From positions 434,001 through 498,000 of the forward strand of contig CAWGPF010000001.1 of NCBI GenBank assembly GCA_963824395.1: DNA of 64,000 nt, given 5' to 3'. Positions within the stretch are counted from its first letter, which is position 1. Every line of letters begins with the position of its first letter. Shown here piece after piece: positions 8,577 to 17,269 of the stretch. The notes below the pieces were generated by a model that ran no database searches, had not been told where the DNA came from, and worked only from the letters and a program-made list of their open reading frames with translations. This stretch comes from 13-2-20CM-66-19 sp963824395. Lineage in GTDB: Bacteria; Pseudomonadota; Gammaproteobacteria; Steroidobacterales; Steroidobacteraceae. Position numbers and translations under genes: made by a program.

Positions 8577-9266
8577 TTATTGGGAGGCCTGGGTAGCGGC
8601 AGCCGTCAGAAAGGCCAGATGCGAGGCGTAGTTCGCAAGATCCTCCACCTGCTGTCGGGTGAAGGCACCCATGGACTCCAGGCGCTGAAGGTCCCCCGCG
8701 TCCCTGTGGCCGTAAGAGAAATTACTCAGCTGCTCGATCAGATACCGGTCATGCTGGCCGCCGATCGCCGGAATTCCGGACTTATTGCCTTCGCCGTCGG
8801 CACCATGACAGCCACTGCAGTCCTGCTGATAGAGCTGCTTGCCGGCCAACGCAGCCCGCGATTCACCGTACTCGGGACCCGGGCTACGCGGGGCAGCGGA
8901 GAGATAGGACCCCAGGTCCCGCACCGCCTGTGCCCAATCGAGGTCGGGCCGCCGCATGGTCTCGTGCATGGACTGCCCGGTCCGCTTTCCGCTGGCAAAC
9001 TGTGTCAGCTGCAGCACCAGGTACTTCTCGCGCTGCCCGGCCAGAGCGGGAATCGAGCGCGGCCCGTCACCCCACGCATGGCTTCCGTGACAAGCCCTGC
9101 AGTGCATCAGGTAGAGGACTTTCCCGTTATCCGGGTCGGGGGTGATCGCCCAGATGTGATCGAGCGTTTCATGAGAAAGCGTTTCGGCCGCTGATGTCGG
9201 CGGCGCTGCAGTGCCGGCGACGAAGCACGAAAGTCCGAAAACGAGACAGGCGATCCACGGTCGCAT
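8577..9266 (-). CDS. Periplasmic dihaem cytochrome c (c4-like)
   Basis: A 229-residue protein with a cleavable signal peptide (about residues 1-27) and two class I haem domains, CRACH at 56-60 and CSGCH at 150-154, each followed by the PALAGQ / PAIGGQ motif and a methionine region, typical of cytochrome c4-like proteins. It would carry electrons in the periplasm, for example to a terminal oxidase. It follows another dihaem cytochrome gene with only two bases between, so the two are co-transcribed and may form a tetrahaem relay. Confidence 0.9.
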   Translation of the reverse strand: MRPWIACLVFGLSCFVAGTAAPPTSAAETLSHETLDHIWAITPDPDNGKVLYLMHCRACHGSHAWGDGPRSIPALAGQREKYLVLQLTQFASGKRTGQSMHETMRRPDLDWAQAVRDLGSYLSAAPRSPGPEYGESRAALAGKQLYQQDCSGCHGADGEGNKSGIPAIGGQHDRYLIEQLSNFSYGHRDAGDLQRLESMGAFTRQQVEDLANYASHLAFLTAAATQASQ

Positions 9267-9268
9267 GA

Positions 9269-10090
9269 CTAAGGCTCCCGGAGGGCTGGGAGTTCTCGAT
9301 CATAAACTGAACTTTGCCGAATGATTGAGCCGGTCAGCTCTGAAGCGTCCAGTTCGTCGTCCCCCGCCCCCAGATGCGCGATGTAGCGCGAAAGACTGAC
9401 CAGCTGCAGCACGTCAAGGTTTTCAAGGTCTCTCAGGTGGTGCGCGCGCATGTTAGCCCGCCGGCCATCCACGACGTCATGCATCTGCCGCAACAAGTAA
9501 GCAAAGTCCTGCCCCGCGATCCTGGGGATCGACCGGGCGTTGTTACCGCCCCCGCTAAGTCCATGACAGCTGCCGCAGTGGCCGCGGTAAAACCTGCGCT
9601 CCTCCGTGCGCGCGGCGGTGTGTTCTCCGGCAGTATCCCCGGATGTGCTCCAGTCAGCCGGTTGCGCCGCCAGGAACGCCACCACGTCGGCCATGTCCTG
9701 CGAATCTCGCAAACCATGCCCCTTGGCCACCGGCTCCATTCGCACGTCCCACCGAATGCTATGCCGGTAATCGATGAGTTGTTTGGCGAGGTAGCGCGGG
9801 TGCTGTCCTGTGATATTCGGGACCCAGCCTTCGGGAAGACCATTTGAAGGGCTCGCGTGGCAGCCGGCGCAGTAGCGGAAGATCTCCGCACCGTGAACCA
9901 CATTCGGCGTGAGGCTCAGAACCTCATTGACCTGACTCTGCAAGCTCCCGACATCGGCGGCCACCGCGGATGCCGCCAACAACAGCGCGACGGCAGCAAG
10001 GCCCACCCACGCCGTGAGGCCCCCGATTCGGCAGCCGCGCACGCGATCCACCGTATCGACGCCTCCCCTCGAAGGCGCATCCGGCTTCAT
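9269..10090 (-). CDS. Membrane-anchored dihaem cytochrome c
   Basis: From the ATG at 10090 the protein has 273 residues: a hydrophobic anchor or uncleaved signal (about 24-45), haem motif CAGCH (74-78), then CGSCH (172-176), with PNITGQHPRYLAKQL and PRIAGQDFAYLL segments like those of cytochrome c4. The frame is open to a TTG at 10180, but the extra 30 residues are arginine-rich and look untranslated. It is first in a two-gene unit with the c4-like gene downstream. The upstream region is shared with the divergent tandem stress protein at 10365 and contains one motif copy. Confidence 0.85.
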   Translation of the reverse strand: MKPDAPSRGGVDTVDRVRGCRIGGLTAWVGLAAVALLLAASAVAADVGSLQSQVNEVLSLTPNVVHGAEIFRYCAGCHASPSNGLPEGWVPNITGQHPRYLAKQLIDYRHSIRWDVRMEPVAKGHGLRDSQDMADVVAFLAAQPADWSTSGDTAGEHTAARTEERRFYRGHCGSCHGLSGGGNNARSIPRIAGQDFAYLLRQMHDVVDGRRANMRAHHLRDLENLDVLQLVSLSRYIAHLGAGDDELDASELTGSIIRQSSVYDRELPALREP

Positions 10091-10249
10091 GCCCTCACCG
10101 CGGGCGAGCACGTAGCCAAGCTCGACGCGCCGCTCGTTCCGGGCCCCGCGCGATTTTGCCACCGTATTTAGTCCGTCCAAAGCCGTCTCGTGTCGGTGCC
10201 GATTATCCTCACGACTGTATTCCGCGCCCCAAGCTTTTGCTGCCCGTAC

Positions 10250-10259
10250 AAGTACCTAC
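10250..10259 (+). promoter_or_regulatory. Candidate regulator site (AAGTACCTAC)
   Basis: AAGTACCTAC, 106 bases before the tandem stress-protein gene at 10365 and 160 bases from the divergent cytochrome gene. It belongs to the recurring motif set of this island. Confidence 0.45.
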
Positions 10260-10364
10260 GGCTGAAACAGCCCTAGGGAGTTCTGCGTATTTCGATGAAT
10301 TCCGCACGCGGGTAAGTTCTCTTCACACATTTCCCGGCGATGGCGCCGATCCGCGGAGCAAGCT

Positions 10365-11348
10365 ATGAATGACATCCGGAAAATCCTGGTCGCGGTTAAG
10401 AATCCCGCCGCCAAGGCGCTCCCCGCGGTGCTCAAGGCCTCGCAAGTCGCCAAAGTATTTGGCGCCGAGCTGATACTCTTTCAGGCAATCGCGCTTCCCA
10501 TCTACGTCGAAGGCGACGTGAGCTATCTGAATGACGGGCTCGCGGACCTCGAGCGCTGCACTGGTGAAACCTGTGAGCAGGCTCTCGAGACGATCGCGCG
10601 CAGGCTGCGGCGCCAGGGAATCAAGGTCTCTGTCAGTGCCCAGTTTGATTATCCGATCTACGAAGCGGTCATTCGCGAAGCGACCCGTCTCAACGTCGAT
10701 CTCATCGTCGCCGAGCAGCATCATGGACATCGTGGTGCATCCCTCCTCCACCTGGTCGACTGGGAGTTACTGCGGCTGAGCCCGGTCCCGGTACTGCTCA
10801 TTAAGGACGGCCGCGCCTATCGGCATCCCAGGATCCTGGCGGCGGTGGATCCTGATCACACGTATGGCAAACCCGTATGGCTCGACCGCGAGATTCTTAA
10901 TACCGGGCAGGCAATTGCCAAGGCGCTGCGCGGCAGCCTGCACGCGGTGCACGCATACGCCCCGATCCCGGTGCTTGCGTTTCCGACCGGCGCCATCAGC
11001 GCACAGGAGGTCGAAGCGGCGAACGCCCGCTCCGGGGAAGCAGCGGAGAGAAAGCTCAAGCGGTCATTACGCAACGCCGAGATGCGCAACGTGGTTTCAC
11101 ATGTCATCGGACGTCATCCGGCAGATGCCATCGCCGAAGTCGCAGGCGCAAGCCGCGCCTCGCTGGTCGTCATGGGCGCGATATCCCGCAGTGGAATCAA
11201 GCGACTTCTGATCGGCAACACGGCGGAGCGCGTTCTGGATCGTCTGGCGTGCGACGTCCTCGTCATCAAGCCGAAGAACTTAATCAATCGGGTGCCGCAG
11301 AAACGTCGCGGCGCCCGCCACGCGCAGATGCTGCCGCTGCCTATCTGA
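10365..11348 (+). CDS. Tandem universal stress protein (UspE-like)
   Basis: A 327-residue protein with two Usp domains (about 1-148 and 150-303). The second keeps the UspE-type signature GAISRSGIKRLLIGNTAERV before CDVLVIKPK; the first ends with VPVLLIKDG and lacks the nucleotide signature, as in UspE. The N-terminus reads MNDIRKILVAVKNP. It is similar in layout to the genes at 15489 and 28629, so three paralogues of one subfamily lie within 20 kb. A cytoplasmic role in stress or oxygen-limited survival is expected from the family. It faces away from the cytochrome pair. Confidence 0.93.
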   Translation: MNDIRKILVAVKNPAAKALPAVLKASQVAKVFGAELILFQAIALPIYVEGDVSYLNDGLADLERCTGETCEQALETIARRLRRQGIKVSVSAQFDYPIYEAVIREATRLNVDLIVAEQHHGHRGASLLHLVDWELLRLSPVPVLLIKDGRAYRHPRILAAVDPDHTYGKPVWLDREILNTGQAIAKALRGSLHAVHAYAPIPVLAFPTGAISAQEVEAANARSGEAAERKLKRSLRNAEMRNVVSHVIGRHPADAIAEVAGASRASLVVMGAISRSGIKRLLIGNTAERVLDRLACDVLVIKPKNLINRVPQKRRGARHAQMLPLPI

Positions 11349-11417
11349 GCGCGCAGCGATCCCTGCCTCAGGGCGCGACCCTCCGCACTTCGATTCGCAC
11401 GCCTGGGCGGTGCGGGA

Positions 11418-13919
11418 TCAGTTCGGGCGGCGGGCGGGCCACATCCAGTTGCAGACTTCCGGCAGGTCCTCGCCGTGTTCCCGGATGTATTGACCATGCT
11501 CCACCAGCTTATCCAGCATCAGCTGCCGGACATGCGCGGCGCGATAGCCGAGCTCGGGCGTGCGATCGATCACGTCAATGACCAGGTGGAACCGGTCGAG
11601 ACCATTGCGCACCACCATATCAAACGGTGTGGTCGTGCTTCCCTCCTCCTTGTAACCCCGCACGTGCAGATTGGCGTGGTTATGCCGACGATAGGTCAGG
11701 CGATGAATGAGCCAGGGATAGCCGTGGTAGGCAAACACGATCGGCCGGTCGGTCGTGAACAATGCATCGAACGCGGCATCGGTCAGGCCGTGCGGATGCT
11801 CTTCGCGCGGCTCAAGGGTCATGAGATCGACCACGTTGACCACGCGGATCTTGAGGTCGGGCAGATGTCGGTGCAGGATGTCGACCGCTGCGAGCGTCTC
11901 GAGGGTCGGCACATCGCCCGCGCATGCCAGCACGATATCCGGTGAGCCCTCGCCAGGTGAGCCCTCGCCATCGTTACTGGCAAACTCGAAAATGCCGATC
12001 CCTGCATCACAATGGCGAACCGCCGCATCCATGCTCAGCCACTGGGGAGCGGCGTTCTTCCCCGCCACGATGACATTCACGCGGTTGTAGCTGCGCAGAC
12101 AGTGTTCGGCGACGCAGAGCAGCGTGTTTGCATCCGGGGGAAAATACACCCGTACCACCTCGGGCTTCTTGTTGAGGACCACATCGATGAACCCTGGATC
12201 CTGATGGGAGAAGCCATTGTGGTCCTGTCGCCACACGTGTGAACTCAGCAGGATATTCAGGGAGGCGACCGGCTGGCGCCAGGGAATCCGCCGAGCTGCT
12301 TCCAGCCACTTGGCATGCTGGTTGAACATCGAATCGACGATGTGGATAAAAGCCTCGTAGCACGAGAATATGCCGTGGCGACCGGTCAGCAGATAGCCCT
12401 CCAGCCACCCCTGACACTGATGCTCGGAAAGCACCTCCATCACGCGGCCATCGGTGCGAAGGTTGTTGTCGCCGGCATGCAGCTCCGCGAGCCAGGTTCT
12501 TCCGGTCTGCTCGAACACTGCGTCGAGGCGATTTGAACTCGTCTCATCCGGCGAGAACAGGCGGAAATTCCGCGCCTGGCTGTTGAGCTCAAAGACATCG
12601 CGCAGCCAGGCGCCCAGGACGTGACTGGACTCCGCAGAGGTGCGCCCCGGGACCTCCACCTCCACGGCGAGGGCGGCGACCGGGGGGAGCTTGAGGGGCG
12701 GGAGGTGCGCGCCGCCATTTGCGTGGGGATTCAATCCCATCCGCCGCGTGCCCGCCGGTGCGAGCTGAAGCAGATAGGGTCGCGGGGCGCCGTCGGTGCC
12801 AAAGAGCTCCTCCGGCTCGTAGCTGCGCATCCACTGCTCGAGCTGCCGCAGATGAGCCGGATTGGATCTGACTTCCGCCAGCGGTACCTGATGGGCGCGC
12901 CACGTTCCTTCGATAGGCACGCCGTCCACGAATTTGGGACCGGTCCAGCCTTTGGGCGTCTCCAAGACGATCATCGGCCAGCGCGGCCGCGTCTGCTGCG
13001 CCGCCGTCCGCGCGCGTTCGCGGATCGCGGCGATCTGGTCGAATACACGATCCAGGGTCTGGGCCATCTTGGCGTGCATTGACCACGGCTCGTCCCCGGA
13101 TACGAAGTACGGCTGCCAGCCGTAGCCTGCGAGCAGGCTCTCCAGCTCCTGGCGGGGAATGCGCGCGAGAATCGTCGGGTTGGCGATCTTGTAGCCGTTC
13201 AGATGCAGGATCGGCAGCACCGTGCCATCCGTGCGGGGGTTCAGGAACTTGTTCGAATGCCAGGCGGTGGCCAGGGGTCCCGTTTCGGCCTCGCCATCGC
13301 CCACTACGCAGGCAACGACGAGTTCGGGATTGTCAAAAGCAGCCCCGAATGCATGTGCCAGCGAATAACCGAGCTCTCCGCCCTCGTGAATGGAGCCCGG
13401 CACATCGGGAGCACAATGACTTGGAATGCCGCCCGGGAACGAAAACTGCCGGAACAGGCGCTTCATGCCGTCCGCGTCCCGCGTCAGGCCCGGGTACAGC
13501 TCGGTGTAGCTGCCCTCGAGCCAGGTGTTGGCCACCAGCGCGGGTCCCCCGTGTCCGGGACCGATCACCGGCAGCACACTCAGATCGCGACGGTTGATGA
13601 TCCGGTTCAGGTGCGCGTAGAGAAAATTGAGCCCCGGCGTCGTACCCCAGTGCCCCAGCAGCCGGGGCTTGATGTGCTCGGGTTTGAGCGGCTCGGTGAG
13701 CAGCGGATTGTCGAGCAGATAGATCTGTCCGACGGACAGGTAGTTCGCTGCGCGCCACCAAGTGTGGATGCGACGCAGGTCGTCGGTCGCGAGCGCGTGG
13801 CGGTTCTCGATTTCCAACATTTGCACGGGTGAATTTCCGGCCGGTGAGCGATGGAGCAAATCCTGTTCGCCCGTGGTAGAAACTGCCATACGGGCATATC
13901 CGTATATCTGCAGAGCCAT
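11418..13919 (-). CDS. xfp: Xylulose-5-phosphate/fructose-6-phosphate phosphoketolase
   Basis: An 833-residue thiamine-diphosphate enzyme that splits xylulose 5-phosphate or fructose 6-phosphate with phosphate to give acetyl phosphate. Hallmarks: YLSVGQIYLLDNPLL, HWGTTPGLNFLYAHLNR, the GPGHGGPA loop, GDGEAETGPLATAWHSNKF (thiamine-diphosphate motif), HNGFSHQDPGF, and KNAAPQWLS. Length matches the family. The start is uncertain: ATGs at 13919, 13889 and 13820 are all in frame and none has a clear ribosome binding site; 13820 (MLEIENRHAL) would match usual family length best and leave a wider divergent promoter. The acetyl phosphate made here can be used by the acetate kinase encoded divergently at 13962, yielding ATP. 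A perfect 15-base tandem duplication lies inside the gene. Confidence 0.97.
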   Translation of the reverse strand: MALQIYGYARMAVSTTGEQDLLHRSPAGNSPVQMLEIENRHALATDDLRRIHTWWRAANYLSVGQIYLLDNPLLTEPLKPEHIKPRLLGHWGTTPGLNFLYAHLNRIINRRDLSVLPVIGPGHGGPALVANTWLEGSYTELYPGLTRDADGMKRLFRQFSFPGGIPSHCAPDVPGSIHEGGELGYSLAHAFGAAFDNPELVVACVVGDGEAETGPLATAWHSNKFLNPRTDGTVLPILHLNGYKIANPTILARIPRQELESLLAGYGWQPYFVSGDEPWSMHAKMAQTLDRVFDQIAAIRERARTAAQQTRPRWPMIVLETPKGWTGPKFVDGVPIEGTWRAHQVPLAEVRSNPAHLRQLEQWMRSYEPEELFGTDGAPRPYLLQLAPAGTRRMGLNPHANGGAHLPPLKLPPVAALAVEVEVPGRTSAESSHVLGAWLRDVFELNSQARNFRLFSPDETSSNRLDAVFEQTGRTWLAELHAGDNNLRTDGRVMEVLSEHQCQGWLEGYLLTGRHGIFSCYEAFIHIVDSMFNQHAKWLEAARRIPWRQPVASLNILLSSHVWRQDHNGFSHQDPGFIDVVLNKKPEVVRVYFPPDANTLLCVAEHCLRSYNRVNVIVAGKNAAPQWLSMDAAVRHCDAGIGIFEFASNDGEGSPGEGSPDIVLACAGDVPTLETLAAVDILHRHLPDLKIRVVNVVDLMTLEPREEHPHGLTDAAFDALFTTDRPIVFAYHGYPWLIHRLTYRRHNHANLHVRGYKEEGSTTTPFDMVVRNGLDRFHLVIDVIDRTPELGYRAAHVRQLMLDKLVEHGQYIREHGEDLPEVCNWMWPARRPN
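11941..11970. repeat. Perfect 15-bp tandem duplication inside the phosphoketolase gene
   Basis: GGTGAGCCCTCGCCA occurs twice head to tail (11941-11955 and 11956-11970, plus strand). In the protein it doubles the pentapeptide GEGSP within a surface-like linker just before the conserved DIVLACAGD segment. It is in frame, so the enzyme stays open. Confidence 0.95.
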
Positions 13920-13961
13920 GGCGGCCTAGTCTGTCCTAAAGCGCCGACGAGATGTTTTTCC

Positions 13962-15068
13962 ATGACCCTACTCACCGTCAACGCGGGAAGCACATCGGTC
14001 AAGCTCGCGCTTTTTGAGCTCGATGAGAATCGTGTGCCCACGCGAGTGCGAGCCGAGTCGCACGCGAGTCGCGAGGATCCGCGCACGACCCTGTACGCGC
14101 TGCAACAGGGCAGTCGCTGCGACATCTCGGCCGTGGTGCACCGTGTGGTCCACGGTGGCGATCGCTTTTCCCATCCCCGGGCGCTCGACCCATCCACCAT
14201 TGCCGCCATCGAGGCGCTCTCAGCTTTGGCCCCGCTTCACAACCCTGCAGCACTGCGCTGGATCCGGGTCGCCGGCGAATTATGGCCGCAGGTTCCGCAG
14301 GTCGCCGTGTTTGATACCGCTCTGTTCAGGAATCTGCCCCGGGTCGCCGCCGAATATGCGTTACCGGCACGCCTCGGTAGCGAGATTGGCGTACGGCGCT
14401 ACGGCTTTCACGGTCTGGCGCATGAGGCCATGCTGGAAAGCTGGTGCCGGCTCTATCCGGACCTTGAACGCGGAGGACGCCTGATCACCCTTCAGCTTGG
14501 CGGCGGCTGCTCAGTCACCGCTTTCGATCGCGGCCGTCCCATGGATACCTCGATGGGGTTTTCACCGCTCGAAGGTCTCGTGATGGCGACGCGTTCGGGC
14601 GATCTCGATCCCGCAGCTGTCGCCTACTTGCAAAAGAAGCTCGGCCTCTCCGGGGAGCGAGTCATCCAGGAGCTGAATGAGAACGCGGGCCTCGCCGGTG
14701 TCTCGGGCCTCCATGAGGACCCCGGCACACTCCTTCAGCATCACTCGCCTCAGGCGCAGTTCGCGGTCGAGCTCTACTGCTACAGGATTCGCAAGTTCAT
14801 CGGCGCTTACCTCGCTGTGCTCGGAGGATGTGATGGCCTTGTATTCGGAGGTGGTGTGGGCGAGCACGTACCGGCCGTGCGAGCCCGAGCGCTGGAAGGG
14901 ATGCAGTGGGCCGGTATCCGCATGGACCCCGTCCTGAACAATTGCGCGGATGGGGGCCATGCGCTCATCAGCGCGGCAGACAGCCAGGTCCGGGTGCACG
15001 TCGTCGTGGTCGACGAGGAATCCATGATGGCTCGTGAAGCCATCAGTGTCCTGCGCCAGCCAGCCTAG
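13962..15068 (+). CDS. ackA: Acetate kinase
   Basis: A 368-residue ASKHA-family kinase that converts acetyl phosphate and ADP to acetate and ATP. Seen: N-terminal phosphate loop NAGSTSVK (7-14), VVHGGDRF, the YGFHGLAHE segment, LGGGCSVTA with DTSMGFSPLEGLVMATRSGDLDP, and the C-terminal GGVGEHVPAVR. It is somewhat shorter than the usual roughly 400 residues. The frame is open from 13851, but MTLLTVNAG at 13962 is the family start. Divergent from phosphoketolase with at most 141 bases between likely starts; no phosphotransacetylase gene is present nearby, so the pair makes a direct ATP-yielding shunt from sugar phosphates. Confidence 0.95.
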   Translation: MTLLTVNAGSTSVKLALFELDENRVPTRVRAESHASREDPRTTLYALQQGSRCDISAVVHRVVHGGDRFSHPRALDPSTIAAIEALSALAPLHNPAALRWIRVAGELWPQVPQVAVFDTALFRNLPRVAAEYALPARLGSEIGVRRYGFHGLAHEAMLESWCRLYPDLERGGRLITLQLGGGCSVTAFDRGRPMDTSMGFSPLEGLVMATRSGDLDPAAVAYLQKKLGLSGERVIQELNENAGLAGVSGLHEDPGTLLQHHSPQAQFAVELYCYRIRKFIGAYLAVLGGCDGLVFGGGVGEHVPAVRARALEGMQWAGIRMDPVLNNCADGGHALISAADSQVRVHVVVVDEESMMAREAISVLRQPA

Positions 15069-15488
15069 CCCTCGAGGGTTCCAGGCCCCCTGCACTGCAT
15101 GGCCGCCTGAGCACGGGGATACAGGTACCAGTCGACGCAGCCATGCGCACATCCGGCGTCCGCCCGGGTAGCCTCACGATCGCGGACCCACAGGTGCCTC
15201 GGGGCCTCGTACGGTGTGTCAGCGGGATTGGACCCCGGCCAAGGGCAGGCCTGAGACGGCGCGCCACGAGTCGCTTGCTGTTCACTCGGCTCCATGACTT
15301 CCTCCGATGCCATCAGCCTAGGCGAGGCGGAGTATCCGTAAACGGGCGAGCGCTGGGGATACGTTTAAGTCCTTATCGCCCCCCGCGTCGCCGCTACGCA
15401 CATTCCACGATGCCCGATGGTTGCCCCGCGCCTAGGCTTTGCCCGGAACCCATCTGCAATCGCTTTGAGCCACTTTGAGGGAGTGCCC
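15069..15488. other. Intergenic region between acetate kinase and a tandem stress protein
   Basis: About 420 bases without a credible gene; short open frames on both strands have no recognisable protein character. The right part holds the AAGTCCTTAT motif and GTATCCGTAAAC / GGGATACGTTTA, a loose inverted pair (GTATCC at 15331 and GGATAC at 15357) just left of it. A promoter for the stress protein gene is likely here. Confidence 0.5.
15367..15376 (+). promoter_or_regulatory. Candidate regulator site (AAGTCCTTAT)
   Basis: AAGTCCTTAT, 113 bases before the stress-protein start at 15489 and identical to the decamer at 1387-1396, which also precedes a stress-protein gene at nearly the same distance. 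Confidence 0.45.
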
Positions 15489-16496
15489 ATGACCGCCAAG
15501 AAACGCCGCATTCTGGTTGCGATCGAGCACACCGACCGCATGCCCGTGAGCCTCATCCATAAAGCGGCCTACCTCGCCAAGCACACTGGCGCGCACGTCG
15601 AACTCTTCCATGCGATCGCGGACCTCAAGTCTGCGGCACCATCAGATCGCCTGACCAAGTCGGAGTTGCAAGACTGGAGAGCCGAGGTTGCGTCCTTCCG
15701 GCTGCGCCGTCTGGAGCGCTTCGCGCGCAGTCGCGCGCTCGAGGGCATACGCGTGGCCTGCACGGTGCTGTGGGACTCTTCTGCGTACAAAGCCATCGTA
15801 CGCCAGGCTCTTGCGACACACGCAGAGTTGGTGGTCGCCGGCACGCACCGTCATACCATCGGTGCCCGCCTTGCGGCAGAGAGCGTCGACTGGGAACTCG
15901 TCCGTGAATGTCCGGTGCCGCTCCTGATCGTCAAATCGCGCCGCAGCTACCAGGACTGTGACGTGGTCGCAGCGGTCGACCCGTTTCATGAGAACGATAA
16001 GCCCGCCAGCCTCGACGTCAAGCTGCTCCAGGTTGGGCGACGTTTCGCGCGCATCTTCGGCAGCGACCTTCATATCTTCCACGCCTACATGCCCTTAGTG
16101 CCCGTGGAGACGCTGCCGATGGCGCCCGCCGCCCCGCTCATCGCGATGCCCCCTGAAATGGAGCCCTTGCATCAGCGCCAGGTGCAGCAGGCAATGGAGC
16201 GACTGGCTCGTTCCGCGGGCATCGCCAAACCTCACCGGCATCTGCAGCTCGGCCACGTGGCACCCGAACTCGACGTCCTCACCCGCCAGCTTCGCGCGGG
16301 GCTCGTAATAATCGGCTCCGTGTCGCGCTCCGGCTTCCGCCGCCTGCTGATCGGCAATACGGCTGAGCGCGTGCTCGATGACCTCTGCTGTGACGTACTG
16401 GTCGTGAAGCCCGCCGGGTTCGCAAGCCGCGTTATGGCCGCCAAGCCCGCGATATCGGCGCGCCAACCTGCGCGGCACTCGAGCGCCCACGCTTAG
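15489..16496 (+). CDS. Tandem universal stress protein (UspE-like)
   Basis: A 335-residue protein with two Usp domains. The first begins KKRRILVAIEHTDR and ends VPLLIVKSRR; the second ends with GSVSRSGFRRLLIGNTAERV and CDVLVVKPAG, the nucleotide-binding signature. The frame is open for 24 more codons upstream, but the ATG at 15489 has a GAGGGA ribosome binding site and matches the paralogues at 10365 and 28629. It probably belongs to the phosphoketolase/oxidase stress island and may be co-regulated with the gene at 1488 through the shared upstream decamer. The downstream GNAT gene starts 183 bases later. Confidence 0.93.
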   Translation: MTAKKRRILVAIEHTDRMPVSLIHKAAYLAKHTGAHVELFHAIADLKSAAPSDRLTKSELQDWRAEVASFRLRRLERFARSRALEGIRVACTVLWDSSAYKAIVRQALATHAELVVAGTHRHTIGARLAAESVDWELVRECPVPLLIVKSRRSYQDCDVVAAVDPFHENDKPASLDVKLLQVGRRFARIFGSDLHIFHAYMPLVPVETLPMAPAAPLIAMPPEMEPLHQRQVQQAMERLARSAGIAKPHRHLQLGHVAPELDVLTRQLRAGLVIIGSVSRSGFRRLLIGNTAERVLDDLCCDVLVVKPAGFASRVMAAKPAISARQPARHSSAHA

Positions 16497-16679
16497 CCAC
16501 TCTCACCCGCTACACCGCGCCAGCATGACCAAGACCGCGAGACCTGCCGCGGCGAGAGCGCTTGGGAGGCGGATTGAGGCCGCAACTCGCCTCGCAGCCC
16601 CAGCGGCACCCGTGCAGAATCTGACCGGACTCGCCTCGCCAGGGGACCGTCGCTGCCCAAAGCGCTCCGCAGCTAGCCT

Positions 16680-17249
16680 GTGGCCCGAGTCACTCTCGTG
16701 ATAGCGCCCGGCCAAGCAGCCACGACCGCCGAAGGGCGGCAGCTCTGGGACCGGCAGGCGCGCACCCGAGATGGCGTCGACTTTCGCATTCGTCCCGTGC
16801 GTCACGACGACTTGGTGCGCGAGCGGGAGTTCATCGGGAACCTCAGCGAACGAAGCCGCTATGAACGCACCATGGGCCTGCGGCATCTTCCCTCGCCCGA
16901 GAGAATTGAAGAGCTCGTTCGGGTCGACTACCGCCGCAGCATGGCGTTCGTCGCCGCCGTGGGCGACGGCAGTGCCGAGACGTTCATAGGCATCGCGCGC
17001 TACGGCCGTGGTGGCGATCTTGGCTGTGAATTCGCGCTGGTGGTGGCCGATGACTGGCAAGGACGCGGCGTGGGCCTGGCACTCATGCAGACACTGATCG
17101 CTTACGCGCGCGCCCAATCCATCGAAGCGCTCGATGGGGTCATATTGGCCACCAATACCCGCATGGTGGCACTTGCCCGCCAGATGGGAATGACGCTACG
17201 GTTGAACGCCTCCGATCGGACCACTTTCGACGCTTTTCTCGCCCTGTGA
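16680..17249 (+). CDS. GNAT-family N-acetyltransferase (Pat C-terminal-like)
   Basis: A 189-residue protein starting with GTG. The GNAT fold covers about 35-185: FRIRPVRHDDLVREREFI, LSERSRYERTMG, then EFALVVADDWQGRGVGLALMQTLI, which holds the acetyl-CoA pyrophosphate loop (QGRGVG). This is the style of the acetyltransferase domain of protein lysine acetyltransferase Pat, but without the large acyl-CoA synthetase-like part, so it is a stand-alone enzyme. Substrate unknown; lysines of metabolic enzymes are plausible. It sits between a stress protein and an alcohol dehydrogenase (20 bases downstream), probably co-transcribed with the latter. A second such gene is at 29710. Confidence 0.85.
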   Translation: MARVTLVIAPGQAATTAEGRQLWDRQARTRDGVDFRIRPVRHDDLVREREFIGNLSERSRYERTMGLRHLPSPERIEELVRVDYRRSMAFVAAVGDGSAETFIGIARYGRGGDLGCEFALVVADDWQGRGVGLALMQTLIAYARAQSIEALDGVILATNTRMVALARQMGMTLRLNASDRTTFDAFLAL

Positions 17250-17269
17250 CACGTTAACGGATCGATGCA

